A stretch of DNA of 64,000 nucleotides from Stenocarpella maydis. Its lineage: Eukaryota; Ascomycota; Sordariomycetes; Diaporthales; Diaporthaceae. Below are positions 1 through 11,881 of the stretch, in pieces. Within the stretch, counting starts at the first letter, position 1. Each line of letters opens with the position of its first letter. The stretch is from assembly GCA_002270565.1 (NCBI GenBank), contig NQMI01000019.1, positions 466,045 to 530,044 of the forward strand. The letters are read 5' to 3'. The translations under genes and the position numbers were made by a program. The notes beneath the pieces are model-generated. The model made no database searches, was not told the origin of the DNA, and saw only the letters and a program-made list of their open reading frames with translations.

Positions 1-951
1 TGGAAACCGGCACACGAAAGTTGCTTACAGTTTCTTCGATGCAAATTGACTGCAGTTGTGGGCCTTGGGCCTCGATGACAGTCGCTGGGGGCAGGCATCT
101 GTAGTTGAACATCTTGTCAAGGATTCCCGCAACAGTAGTGATATCATCCTTAGAGACTCCAAACGACGAGGCAGCAAGGCCAACCTGCTGGATGAAGTAT
201 GAAACCTCGTAGTGGTTTAGATCCACTGTACCATTTGGAATTAGCTATCAAGGTGCTGAAGTGGTTTGGTACCAGTATGGGAGGGGATGGTGTCCGCCAG
301 CGTGTTTCCTATGGCCTGTATGACGTCTGCACCTCAAGGAATTCGGGTCAAGGGCTATAAAGAAGTGCACTAGAAAACTGCTTACTGAACTTGTGGACTT
401 GGTATTGGGACGCGAACCCATCATATGCGGGGAAACCGGGCAGGCCATAGGTCGTGCAGCCCAGAAGAGACCCAAAGTATGCGTACAGGTGTGTGAGTAG
501 GAAGTATTGATTCGAAGTATTTGAGTTAGCGGGCTTGCCCATCTTTAGTGGCTCCGCACCACCGCCATCGAGGGAATTGATGGCCACTCCCGAGGAACCA
601 CCACGGTTGGAGGAGGCAAGAGAACCATCGAAGTATTGCAGGAGGTTTACGTCTACTCCGTCGACTTTCCCTGGGGCCAGGATCCCAGGAACCTCGATGC
701 CGACGTTCGGGGTGGTGTCTGTTGGATATCGCATCAGCCATCTTTAGTCCCCGACTGACCACAAATCTCTACTGACAGTTTCCGATCACCACAGTGTTGA
801 CAAGTCCCGTCAATATCGCTAACTGATTCTGTGCGGTATTGTTCTTCAATATGGCTGTCGTGTAATAGTCACACATGGGTACGTCTGGCGGCCTCTGGGC
901 AGAGACAGCATAGGTCGCCGACAACGCGATGATCGTATTCTTGACTTGCAT
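1..951 (-). CDS. Secreted fungal protein of unknown function (partial, runs off left edge)
   Basis: Three exons are visible: 951-777, 718-386 and 225-1, with introns 776-719 and 385-226 (GT-AG). The joins restore uninterrupted protein: GNY|TTPNVG at the first and VHKFM|DLNHYE at the second. The chosen start gives a signal peptide (MQVKNTIIALSATYAVSA followed by QRPPD); an upstream in-frame Met at 1086 would bury it. The protein has a cysteine near the N-terminus, an Asn-rich N-terminal helix region (ILKNNTAQNQL), a Gly/Ser-rich centre (SSNRGGSSGVAIN) and a C-terminal part ending in QLQSICIEE at the window edge. The pattern resembles a widespread uncharacterised family of secreted ascomycete proteins. 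No catalytic motif is recognised, so function is unknown. The C-terminus lies outside the window. Confidence 0.75.
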
Positions 952-3430
952 GATGGTAAGAAGGAAGATAAGACTGGAGTCCAGTAGGCTTCGTGAGGAA
1001 GTCAATGCGTGTGAGAAATATGGCAAAGATTCACAACCCACGAGTGGCTTCTTAAATAAATGACACCCGTACAACGCCCAAGCCACCTAGACACATTGCT
1101 TTATCATGTTGATCCACTACAACCTGTAGTCACACTATCTTCGAGAAAGCCTGCAGTCCTTGCTTTAGGTTCAGATTGGATAAAATCCCTGACTTCCTGC
1201 CGGAAGCCACCACATCCGGGATTTTATTCTGCTGTTTTCCCTGTTTTATTGGGGCTGATCGCGGCGTCATTCCAGAAGATGCGCCTGGAATGGCTCACAA
1301 TATCCCATTGCCGTGCGCTCCACCGTTACTAGGAAATACGCTAGCTGCATATTCCCCTTAGAGTAAGAAATAAACATCACGACTAATACCCCTTGCGGGT
1401 TGGTTCACTCCATCATCGTTCGCTTCCTTCTGGGGTTGGGATGACGATCCCCACGCGGCTGGTCTCACATCCGGAGCTAAGACCAATAGAGTTGTCGTGT
1501 TCAAGTTGGGGGCGCGGAAAGATACTTGCCAGCCACTCATGGCTCAGCAAGTAGCAAAGCGACAGCATTTCATCATTTGGAAAACCATGTTAGGCATGTG
1601 TGGCAACGCGCGACGAGACCAGTAGGACCAAGGGTGATGGCTGAGAATGGCGGAAAGTCGGAACATATTTAACGGCCCCTTGCCAAATGATCGGATCATG
1701 ACCATGCCGAGTACCATGGATCGTCACATGACTCTTCACAATCGGCAACTACAAAGCAGCCAGTGTTGGCGTTGGGCCCCATTCGACCGCGTTGCTAATA
1801 AACCCGCCCGCCCAAAGCTCCACTAGCGCCGGGGCAGATTTGGTTGACCGTTCCAGGAACAGACAAAGCTCAAAAATAAAAGTGCCCAAGTGACATCTGC
1901 AGGCTGAATTGTCAATCAAAGATACGCAAGCTCCGTTTCCGCGGTGGCTCATTGCGATCATGGAGCTGTCATTAGCTTGCCAAGGTGGCCTGGTCAGATA
2001 TCGCAGACAATGGCCTTGATTGTAAATTCCCGGGCGCTCAAGCTTTGAGTTTCCTTTTGCATTACTTGTTTACAACATGCCCACAAGCCGAGCCGTTCTT
2101 ACCTTCCTACTGTTCCCTACAAAACTTGCGGGATAAGAAAGGGCTATAAGACGGGCGAACTATCTTTTGGGCAAGCTTCGGTAAATCGAGATGCAGTACG
2201 TCGGTGGATCATCGTCGCTACTGCCATAGGCCATGATGCGTAGCAGACCCTTGTCAGTTGGACTAGACATCACGCCGGTGCAACGACACGTACTGTAACT
2301 CTGAATTGGTATCAACAAGTACCTATTTCACCAACCAGAGGTATAATGGTATTTCAATGGCCCCTTTATATTAGTTTCATATGAATCATCCACTGTCCTC
2401 AACCTGATTTAATTTATGGCTATTACTCACCACGGAGGACTGGTCCAAGAGAACGACGCTGGCAGCACGACAATTTTAAAACCAAGAATAAACAGGGAAA
2501 GATGGGATGCCGAGCAAACTGCTGGGGGATATATGTTGCCACGCTGATGTTCGGAGTTCATGTAGAACGAGCGCGTAAATGAAATCCATTACATACTGCT
2601 CGTACATATCTAGCTTTTGGTTCCATAGGTCGGCGCGACGGATTGTAAAATACATTATATTAATGTCGAGCTCTTTCCAGTCGTGAGCCGCGCAGGGTTG
2701 ATTAGTCGTCCCGATGGTATGGCTTCATTCAACTGTCGGCGTGACTTCAAGATTATTGCGATATCTGAAGCAAGCAGTTTGAGGGTTGGCTTGGATCAGG
2801 AATCATCTCCCGACGTGACCGCAGTCAACATGACTGCCCTAGTCAAGGAGCTGGTCTACTAAATTTAATGTTTAGCATTTTCCGCGAAGGGAACAATTAC
2901 AGAGGCGAGTCTCAATTTCATAATATCGCTATACGGAAAATGGCAGCAAATACTCAGATCAGAGCAAGCTGCTAGAAACTTGGCAATGGATTTTGCGAGT
3001 GTGACAGAAAGCGGGGTTTTAGGAGTATAAGAAGGCTAACGAAACAAGCAATTATCAGCACCATCTTGGAAAGTAGATCTGTTGCGCTCTCGATATTGAC
3101 CGCCTTTGGGTCCCTCCTGGTCATTGGTTTTGTGGTGGCCCAGCTGGTCAGAAGCTGCCAGTCAGGCCAGCCTACGGGCTGTGGGCTGTAAGGGTGTGGA
3201 CGTGTGAGGATGAGGTAATCCCAGCGGGCCACAATTGGCTGGCGGCCCACCAGAGGGAGCGCTGCGGCTGTGCTCGACCCCGCTGAAACTCGATGCAGGT
3301 CCAATTGGACGGAGCGTTTCCGCTCATTTGTATGTAGTCTGGGCAACGTAAAGCGCCTCTCACTCCTCAGCCCATCAGTCGCAATCTCATTCTCATTCTC
3401 AACCGTCACTCCAGATATCAGCCATCCACC
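952..3430. other. Intergenic, no gene recognised; contains the PLC promoter
   Basis: About 2.5 kb between the divergent secreted-protein and phospholipase C genes. The open frames here are short and have no fungal protein features. A pyrimidine-rich leader with repeated CATTCT units lies at about 3385-3405, directly before the PLC start, and is typical of fungal transcription start regions. Confidence 0.5.
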
Positions 3431-5191
3431 ATGGCTGAAGGCTTGACCTCGACCCTGGCCAGCCTGAACCCCTTCTCCAGAAAGGGCACCTCACCAGAGG
3501 ATGACGAGAACGGCGAGGAGGTCGACAACACCACCATTGCTGGTGGGGGCCACGGCGCTCGCCTGACCGACGTGACTCAGCACCAGCTGCGCGTCAGCCA
3601 TGCGCTGAAAGCCTTTCTGGTTGACCATGGAGTGCTCTCCAAGCACGATCTCCATGGTGATACAGACGAGGTACAAGGTGCGGCTCTGCACGCACTGGTC
3701 AAGAAGCCGCATATTAGCGTTCCACCGCACGTCACTGACCGGTCGCACCCGCTGCCCGAGTACTTCATCAGTTCCAGCCACAACACATATCTCTTGGCGC
3801 ACCAACTATTTGGCACGTCATCCGCGTCGGCCTACGAGACCGCCCTGAAGGCAGGCGCCAGATGCGTCGAGATCGATGCATGGGACGGTGAGGAAGACAA
3901 GGACGAGCCAAAGGTCACCCACGGCTACACTCTGGTGTCTCATATCCCATTCCGCCAGGTCTGTGAGACCATCCGCGATGTGGTCGACCAGGAAGCCGCA
4001 GAGGCTGTCAATGAGCAGGGGTACCGGGCTGCTCCGGTCATGATTTCCCTTGAGAACCACTGCGATGCCCACGGCCAGCAGCGGCTAGTAGATATCATGA
4101 AAGAGGTCTGGGGACATCGCCTGCTCAGCAAGGCCATCCGAGAAAAGGGCCACGGAGAGCAGCAGGGCGGCGACCACGTCACTCTCCAAGAGCTTGGCTC
4201 CAAGATTGTCGTCATAGTCGAGTTCCATCTAGAGGGGGAGAAGGACTCGGACTCTGGCACCAGTGACGACTCATCCGATGACGAGAGCAAGGAGGCACGG
4301 AAGAAGTACAAGGAAAAGAAGACGACGACCGGCGCAGGCGTAATCATACCAGAGCTCGCCGAGCTCGGCGTCTATGCCCAGTCGGTCAAGCCCATCGACA
4401 ACTCATGGTTCGAGCAGCCTCAGATGACCAACGGTCCTCACCATCATCTCATCAATGTTTCCGAGACCGGCCTCCTGAAACTCATGCCCAAATTCAACGA
4501 GAACATCGCGAAGCACAATGCACATCACCTGATGCGTGTATTCCCCAAAGGAACCCGTATCTCATCCAAGAACCTCAAGCCGGTGCCCTTTTGGGGCATT
4601 GGCGCGCAGATCTGCGCCCTCAACTGGCAGACTTTTGGCATCAGCATGCAACTCAACGAGGCGCTCTTCGCGGGCACAGACGGATACGTCCTCAAGCCCG
4701 CAGCGCTCCGAAGCGGCGGGGACGGCAACGTTACGACTGGGCAAAAGAAGAGCCTCCGCGTCCACGTCGCGGGAGCCACGGATCTGCCACTGCCAAAGGG
4801 TAAGGAAGCGGACGAAATCAAGCCATATGTGACGGCTTCTCTCTACCACCCTCTTGATTTGAAGAAGGACGACACTGCGTCCAATAAGCAGAGGACGTCG
4901 CCGTATCGGCAGCACAAGCTTGGCTTCCTGCATCGCGGAGAAAACCCGCCGCCGACGGAGCCCCTCTGGGATGAGACTCTGGAGTTCGAGTACGAAGACA
5001 GTGAGCTGGCTTTCCTGAGGATTCTGATCAAGAGCGACGATTCATTCGCCGTCAACCCGATCCTTGCGCTTACTACCGTGCGGCTTCTTTACGCTGCAGA
5101 GGGCTGGAGTTTTATCCGGTTGCTAGATTTGAAGGGGCGGGAGACAAAGTCCTCGCTGCTGGTCAAGTTTGAGATCCAGAACGCTGATTAG
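3431..5191 (+). CDS. Phosphoinositide-specific phospholipase C
   Basis: Single-exon gene of 586 residues that hydrolyses phosphatidylinositol 4,5-bisphosphate to diacylglycerol and IP3 at the membrane. The X domain spans about 105-265: SSHNTYLL holds catalytic His117 and calcium ligand Asn118, CVEIDAWDG holds Glu147/Asp149, HGYTL holds the second catalytic His164, and SLENHC holds Glu208. The Y domain spans about 310-425 (ELAELGVYAQSVKP, then RVFPKGTRISSKNLKP). The C2 domain spans about 440-583 (SLRVHVAGATDLP to LLDLKGRE). The X-Y linker is acidic and then lysine-rich (about 270-298). The N-terminal 100 residues show no clear PH domain and only a weak EF-hand-like stretch. The start has a strong context (CCACCATGG). 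Identification is by motif and is secure; the paralogue (plc1/2/3) is not. Confidence 0.95.
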   Translation: MAEGLTSTLASLNPFSRKGTSPEDDENGEEVDNTTIAGGGHGARLTDVTQHQLRVSHALKAFLVDHGVLSKHDLHGDTDEVQGAALHALVKKPHISVPPHVTDRSHPLPEYFISSSHNTYLLAHQLFGTSSASAYETALKAGARCVEIDAWDGEEDKDEPKVTHGYTLVSHIPFRQVCETIRDVVDQEAAEAVNEQGYRAAPVMISLENHCDAHGQQRLVDIMKEVWGHRLLSKAIREKGHGEQQGGDHVTLQELGSKIVVIVEFHLEGEKDSDSGTSDDSSDDESKEARKKYKEKKTTTGAGVIIPELAELGVYAQSVKPIDNSWFEQPQMTNGPHHHLINVSETGLLKLMPKFNENIAKHNAHHLMRVFPKGTRISSKNLKPVPFWGIGAQICALNWQTFGISMQLNEALFAGTDGYVLKPAALRSGGDGNVTTGQKKSLRVHVAGATDLPLPKGKEADEIKPYVTASLYHPLDLKKDDTASNKQRTSPYRQHKLGFLHRGENPPPTEPLWDETLEFEYEDSELAFLRILIKSDDSFAVNPILALTTVRLLYAAEGWSFIRLLDLKGRETKSSLLVKFEIQNAD

Positions 5192-5558
5192 GGCGCAAAA
5201 AGTGCGTTCCAAGACACTGGGCAAGTAGTGACAGAGCGGGCCGGCGGGGCAGTTAATGGGCCTTGACTTCTTCGTAATTGTTGTATAGTCCTGCGTTCAG
5301 GATTCTTGTTACCTGTGGCTCTCGCCCTCTGCTATCTAAGGCGCAACCGGTGATGTTAATACTGCAGTAGCCCTCGTTTTTCAAGGTTGCTTACTAGCAC
5401 ATCTGATAAGATACACGCAACGCCTTAGGAAATGCTCATGCCTTTTCATAATTTGCGCCGACATGGAAATTTTGAGAATATTTTGAGTCTTTGGCTAGGA
5501 CTACCTAGGTACTCTTGACAGCTCGAGCTAGGAATAGATATGCTTGGTTTGAAGTACA
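5192..5558. other. Convergent intergenic spacer
   Basis: 3' ends of the PLC gene (plus) and the symporter gene (minus) face each other. No gene is seen. The palindrome TACCTAGGTA occurs at 5512-5521. Confidence 0.5.
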
Positions 5559-7135
5559 TTAGGCCTGACTCTCCCCATCCCTCCTCGCTGCAACACCTTC
5601 CACTACATTCTCATCATATTCATCGTCACTGTCCTTGATGCCAGTCATCTTTGCGACCACCTTGGCCGCAAAGCAGTCCCCAGACACATTGACGGCGGTC
5701 CTGAAACGATCCAAAAACCAGTCAATAGCTACGACAACAGCATACATCCCAGTGATAGGGACGTTCACGGCCTCACAAATCATCACCGTGAGGACAAGTG
5801 ACGAGCTAGGAATTGGCGAAGCCCCGATTGTTGCCAGGGTAGAGAGCAACATGACGATCACGTACTGCGCTGCGTTTAGGGTGATTCCCTGAGTGGCAGC
5901 CATGAATGTTACCACGACAGGGAAATAAATAGCCGTTCTGCGATCGATTAGCTTTGGAGAGTCCAAAAAAAAGGAAGAAGAGTTTATGGGGTCAATGAAA
6001 GGCTAATTACAAACCCGTCCATATTTACAAGGCATCCAACTGGAACTGCGAACTTGGTCACAACCACTGGAACGCCCTGCGCCAGTGTTGTTCGCATGGT
6101 CACAGGTAGCGTGGCAGCCGAGCTGGCAGAGCCCCAGGCAGTCATCCAAGCAGGCGAAATACGCAGGAAGAATTTATAAGGGTTTTCCTTCACCAGCACC
6201 GCGAAGATCACTGCCAAGGTGATGAACATATGGATGAACATCCCTGACAGGGCTGCCCCGATCAAAACACCGAGATTCTGCCCAATTTCTGAGATCTCCA
6301 ACCGGAACATATTAGGCAGGATGAGGAAGAAGACACCAATCGGGGCGAGCTTAATCAGGAAAATTATGATCTTAATGACCATCTCCTCGATTTCCTTTAC
6401 AACCCTAAGGATAGGGCTGTCGCGTTTGAGGAGGTAGCCCACGACGATACTGACAACCATCACGCTCAGCAGAGTGTCTTCAGCCAAGGCACTGAAAATG
6501 TTCTGAGGCACCAGTGTCTCGAACAGGAGTACTACTGCCTCATGGGGTTGAACCTGTTCGGTTTCCGGGTCACTCTCCTCCCCGTCTTCGCCCTGGACCG
6601 GAACCATGAGGCGCGACCAGCCCAGGGAAACGGTTATGATGGAGAAAACAATGGCGATGATAGTAGTGATCAGGTAATAACCCAGTGTCCATTTGGCAAT
6701 TAGTGCTCCGTTTCCGGAGCCCAGGTCACGAAGTGACTGGACAGCGAGGACGAGGGAGGTAATGATCAGGGGAAGTACTGCGCTGGCTATTAGTTCATGT
6801 CACACCGAAGCTCTGCCCGCACTAATGGTCTTCTACCCACCGGTAGCTCTCAGGGCTCTAAGCCACGTGGTCCCTGGGATGCCGAGGAGTTCAGGTGCAG
6901 CCTCGGGTATGGAGTCGGCATCTGGGACAGTACTGGTAACGGCCAGGCCGATTGCGATAGCGACTACCGCAGAAACGACAATCTGAGCTGCAGATCCGGG
7001 CTCTTTGATTGGGTGCCACCAGGGCTTCTTGGTCTCGGCCAGTGGGGTTGCTGGAGCATCTCGCACGTCGACTGAGCGGGATGAGTCTGTCCGCGAGGCC
7101 TCGCGCGTTTGCCCCGTCTCGAGTTCTTTGTCCAT
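5559..7135 (-). CDS. Dicarboxylate/amino acid:cation symporter (DAACS, SLC1 family)
   Basis: Three exons, 7135-6841, 6777-6015 and 5937-5559, with introns of 63 and 77 nt, giving 478 residues. Splicing restores the family sequence RALRATV|LPLIITSL and NMDG|TAIYFP. The protein has a cytosolic N-terminus of about 48 residues and then about eight hydrophobic segments. The SLC1 substrate and cation signatures are present: ASSAATLPVT at about 316-325, VNMDGTAIYFP at about 349-359, a hairpin equivalent ATIGASPIPSSSL, and IDWFLDRFRTAVNVSGD near the end. The family couples uptake of C4-dicarboxylates or acidic/neutral amino acids to sodium or proton entry, here probably at the plasma membrane. Substrate cannot be read from sequence. 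A perfect 11-bp inverted repeat lies about 280 bp upstream. Confidence 0.92.
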
Positions 7136-9125
7136 CTCGTGGCTGAAAGGCTGTGGGAGTGCCGGGTGAACGCAATGAAGTCAGTTCATGAGAGCAGAGT
7201 GAGAAAAGGACACTCACGAAATCTGTGTCCTCGTGGCACCTCCTGGCACAGGTTTTATCTGAGCGAAGGTGGCGGCCTTGTGCGACACCGGTGTTGACCG
7301 ATATCCCTTCCCACAATTCAGCTTATCGGTAGGAAGCTAGGCGCCAATCGTTCCGGACGTCAATGAGAAGCAGAGAGTGGATGAAAATCAAGCCAAGTGA
7401 AGCCGGTGGCCTGCCTCAAGCTTAAGGATAAGCTTGAGGATGCCACCCAAGGCTGGGCGAGATAACCGCCACCTCTCTCGATTTCTGAATTGAGTCCTCC
7501 AACAGCTATTTGCCAAGTGATTCCCATCCCTCATGCCCTTCAACTAGGGATTAGTCTCGCTACCAACAGCTTGCTTCTAACAGGTACTACCAGCTAAATA
7601 GCAATGGCCACTGTTTCTTTTTGCTTCGGCACGTTGTTCCGGACCTGAGTTGTTTCCCAAAACCTGTCTGACCAACTACCTATGCATACCCGGAACGAAC
7701 AGTTTCTCCACTCATGTGCTTCCAAGACCTTTGCCCAGGCTGACCACAGGTCTTGGGTCTGTGCCGCCGAGCACCAAAATGGGCGGCCAAGGCTTGGACC
7801 TTTCCAAAGTGTGCCATTGATTTCGAATTATGATGTTCGAAGCAGACTCTACTGTTGAATTCTGTGGGTGTCCGTTCCGCTTGAGGAAAAATTTGGTTCT
7901 ATTTAACAACTTCATTTTCTCGCCTCACAAGCGGCTCATCTGATTCCATGGAACTCGAGGATGGGGCCAGTGTTCAATCCGACCATTGTTGGGAGAGATG
8001 CAACTGCCAGTGAGTATTAACTGCTCGCATGATCTTGCTTGCAACAACGCGCAGCTGATACCTACCAGGGGGAAGGGGGTTAGTTATAGAGGTTTTGCAA
8101 TGCAATTATAAATTTACTAATTATTTATTTGATACAACCTCATTTAAACAAGTCTTGGAACAATTATTAGTACTTATGTTATAGGAATGAGTGCGTGTTT
8201 AATAGGCGTAAGTGTCATGATGAGTGTGATTTAAGTAGGTGTCAAGGTAATGCACTGACGTATGCTCCTTTCCTTTTGACTAAACTGGAGGTCCTCGGAA
8301 ACAATTACGGTTCCTTGGATATCGTATAAAACCTTTCGATCGTTGCCAAAGCACGATGAGACAGACATCTCGTGATATGATATACCCAGGTACCCTGAAG
8401 ATGTCACATTTTTTTCTCTTCTCCCCTAGATGCGCTGTATCCATGACATAATTCTGCGTGTGGATTTTCCATTGTCGTGGGTTTGAGTTGCTTTATCGGA
8501 AAGAGGGTGAACGTTTCCATGCGGGCTGCGGAGCACTTCCGGAGCGGATCGATATGTTTGGGCATGTCTCCATTCACATTAAATTCCCACAGCAGGGTGC
8601 TAGATTCCGAGTTCTCGTACATCGCTGCTGTCATAATCTAAGGCCAAGCTTGCAAATGGCCCACCTCTGAACATTTGGGTGCCGTGTTGCAACTTCAAGT
8701 TCTGTCGCCACATTGGCAGTCGCTCGCAATGGGGGCATAAAAGTGCCAAAGTACCTAGGTAGCCCGGGCATTATATGTCCACAGACCTATTATCTGATAA
8801 GAATGCCCGCCTTCTTTGGAGCCATATCAGCAGAAACCAACATCAGAAAGGAGATCCGGTGATCGGCCAGTTACGCCGGGTCGGGATCCCCGCCGGAATG
8901 AGGAGTAAGTCGGTGACTGGGAGAAAGGGGCCCGTTCAGTCGGGTCACACTCACCCGCACTGTCGAGCTATAAATCCTGACTGACGCGCCAGCATCCGGA
9001 CAGGTCTGATGAAAAGGACCAAATCGAGTTGTAGCTCCTGGATATTCACATCAGCTCTCAGTGTTAGCACCTGCAGGACGTATTCTGCCTCAACGACTGC
9101 CGTGGCTCCCCCTAAGGTCCAGACC
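7136..9125. other. Divergent intergenic region (symporter / dehydrogenase), no gene recognised
   Basis: Two kilobases between the divergently transcribed symporter and SDR genes. It holds a perfect inverted repeat (7414-7439), an AT-rich patch at about 8097-8180 and a TACCTAGGTA palindrome at 8753-8762. Short open frames here lack protein-like composition. Confidence 0.45.
7414..7439. repeat. Perfect 11-bp inverted repeat with 4-bp loop
   Basis: CCTCAAGCTTA at 7414-7424 is followed by AGGA and then its exact reverse complement at 7429-7439. It lies 279 bp upstream of the symporter start and could be an operator-like protein-binding palindrome; nothing else supports a function. Confidence 0.6.
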
Positions 9126-10162
9126 ATGTCGGGTTCCTTCAGTGTTTCCGGGAAAACAGCTATTGTCACTGGTGCAGGGTCGGGTGAGCGGCGGTTTTTT
9201 TCCTACACCAAAAATAGCCACGAGACGATGATGTTCAATGCTTGCTGACTCACTTGATAATCACCGATTAAATAGGGATCAATCTCTCTTTCGCAGCACT
9301 CCTGCTGTCTCGAAACTGCAATGTCGTCTTCGCGGACCTAGCACTGCGGCCAGAAGCTGAGAATCTCGTTGCCAAATACAGCGATGCAGCAAGCATTCCC
9401 CGCGCCGTGTTTGTCAAGACTGATGTCACATCATGGCCTGCTCTCTCAGAAATGTTCAGCACCACCCTGTCAGAGTTCAGGGGTGTTGACGTTATCTGCC
9501 CTGGTGCTGGCGTCTACGAGCCTCACTGGTCCAACTTTTGGCACCCACCGGGATCTTCCGAGAGCAAGGACGATATGAACGGAGAGCCAGGCCACTATGC
9601 ACTCCTGGATATCAACCTAAATCATCCGATCCGCGTGACACAACTTGCGTTATCCCACTGGCTGCACCCCCGGCCAGGAAAAGCTGCGGTCTCACCATCA
9701 AACCCGAAGAGGATTGTACATATTGCCTCAGTGGCTGGGTACTTGCCGAATCTCAACTGCCCGCTCTACGGTGCATCCAAATTCGCCATTACAGGTTTTG
9801 TGAGGAGCCTGGCGGCTCTGGATGACAAGCACGGCGTGCGAGTAAACGCCGTGGCTCCAGGTGTCGTCAGAACACCGCTGTGGCTAGAGCACCCGGAGAA
9901 AATGACCTACCTCGACACAGCGGATGGATGGGTAACACCGGATGAGGTAGCAGACGCAATGCTTCAGTGTGTAGAGAATAGTGATCTGGTCGGCGGTACT
10001 ATTTTCGAGGTTGGAAAGGATAGTACTCGCTGCGTGCAAACCTTCAATGACCCTGGCCCGGACAGTGACCCAAACAAGGGTCTAGTAGCGAGGAATGCGA
10101 AGAACGGCCGCGACATGGTGTGGACGTGGCTCCAGGACAAGAGCATTTGGGGATCGTATTGA
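9126..10162 (+). CDS. Short-chain dehydrogenase/reductase (SDR)
   Basis: Two exons, 9126-9183 and 9276-10162, with a 92-nt intron, giving 314 residues. The start MSGSFSVSGKTAIVTG places the beta-alpha-beta cofactor motif TGAGSGIN at 15-22, with Asn in place of the last Gly of the classical TGxxxGxG. Splicing joins GAGSG|INLSFAALL. An NAG-like stretch is CPGAG (94-98). The catalytic triad is Ser171, Tyr184 and Lys188 (SVAG, then YGASK), with the usual spacing. PGVVRTP follows. The C-terminus is extended (GLVARNAKNGRDMVWTW), as in fungal relatives of 15-hydroxyprostaglandin dehydrogenase. An NAD(P)-dependent alcohol or ketone oxidoreductase is expected; substrate unknown. Confidence 0.9.
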
Positions 10163-11881
10163 GGAAGATTATGTTGGTGAACGATTCGTACGATTGCTCA
10201 GTTTCTCTCTCGAGCCGGTGGCATCGCAGGTGGCAATCTGCAGGTTGGGCGTTATCACAATATCATTGCATAGCCTATTAGACTTTCGATCGAAAGTTCC
10301 GGGATACACAAAATTTGTAAACGAACGGGCTGCCTCAATCAATCGAGAATTCATGATATTTTCGAGATAGGATAGATGGTGTCTCGGTTGCACGCATGTG
10401 TTGATGGACGACTTACACCGCGAGGCATTTACCTCCAGTGATACCAGGAAAAATCAATTCCATGACGAAGGCGAATTGAAGCCAGCCTTCAGTAGCCAAC
10501 CTTGCAAGCAGGAGCGTTACGTTCGGGTATTGTACCCAGGTTGACTAAACTTGATTTCACGAAAATTGATCGGAAAATCTGGGCCGCCGAGGGAACATCA
10601 TGCATCGTGGCGAGGCAAGGGACTTCCCCCGTCTCGTAACTGGCCACATTATGCTGTACCCGTATCGTTTAGCCCGTTTGAGATCAGCATCAAGTCCGAG
10701 GATCGAGTTTCCAGATCATCGATCGCTAGAGAACGCCGAGACACTAAGTCTCCTGAAGTCTCCTTGACACACGACGTGCATACGGTTGTTGCCTTCGATT
10801 CCCCATGCAGTGAGCCGTTGCCACCAATACGTTCCAATGACCGAACACCAGGCTACGAGAACCCGCAGCTCAGCCCTGTGAGAATTGACAGGCATTGCAC
10901 CGGGTACCTCATCCGGAGAGGCAAGTGTCTCTACATGCGGGCTGCTGGTTCCTCCTGAACCAATGCAGCATTCTGAATAGCCGGCCCTCTCGGATCGAGA
11001 CCCTTTGCCAACGCTCGCCGCCTTCTCGCAGAATATGCGCCACAGCTAATCAGACTGACAGGGGCTGTCGTGTCAGGGTCATCGAGCACAACATCAGTCA
11101 GAGGGATCAGGAACCCACACAGGCAGAACAGGGCGTGGTGTCGGTGCCATCATGCCGGGCGTGGGTTCCCAATCCCTCTTATTACTGGGCATTCGACATG
11201 TATACGCAGCTTCCACGATAATCGGTTTCGTTGTTAATCCGACCATAATCACCTTCTTTATTTTTTTAAATTTAAAAAGTAAAAATAAAAAGGAGATAGA
11301 ATAATCGCATTATAATCATAAATTACAGGAGCATGGCTTTATGCCCTTTATCTCTAGACTTTCAATGCTTTATCCCAATTCGGTGCCTCGCCCGCACAAT
11401 CCTGGTTACACCGACTGCGTCTATTGGGATGCTTGCAGTCCGTCCTGCAGTTTGTTCTGCCAACATAACACCGAAGGCCGCAAACCAACGAATCCGATCC
11501 TTCTAACCCTTGCTCATCAATGATCATGTATGTTTGCCTGCACTGACACATTCTCCGCCCCAGCATTTTGCCAAATCTGCCGCAGTGAGGATTTTAATGA
11601 GTTCCCAGTCTTCCGGAACTTATGTGATGTTCCACAAGATGCTCAAGAGAGATGTCTAGACCGTCCAGCAGGTGGCAGCATTCGAATGCTCCTAAATCGG
11701 CGCCCAGCATGTCAGAAACCTTTACTTATGTATCTGCCTTCGTTCTTCTTCACTTAAATTTCTTTCCATCCAGTTCTTCTCATCGGATCTCATCTATCAG
11801 AAACAACGTTGAATCCGTCAACATAACTGCCCCTTTACCCCCAACTCAAATTTTGTCTTTTCTTTACACACTAAGCAACAA
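10163..11881. other. Intergenic, no gene recognised; holds one dispersed repeat copy
   Basis: The longest open frame (about 10551-10958) has no recognisable protein features. A degenerate copy of a dispersed repeat begins at 11224, followed by an A/T-rich tract at about 11259-11300. Confidence 0.4.
11224..11420 (-). repeat. Dispersed SINE-like repeat, copy A (degenerate; outer limit approximate)
   Basis: Shares the core GGTTTCGTTGTTAATCCG with copies near 16.4, 47.6, 47.9 and 51.0 kb. An A/T-rich tract and then ACTTTCAATG follow, and the latter also recurs after copy B. No clear target duplication was found. Strand is given so that the shared terminus is the 3' end. Confidence 0.5.
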
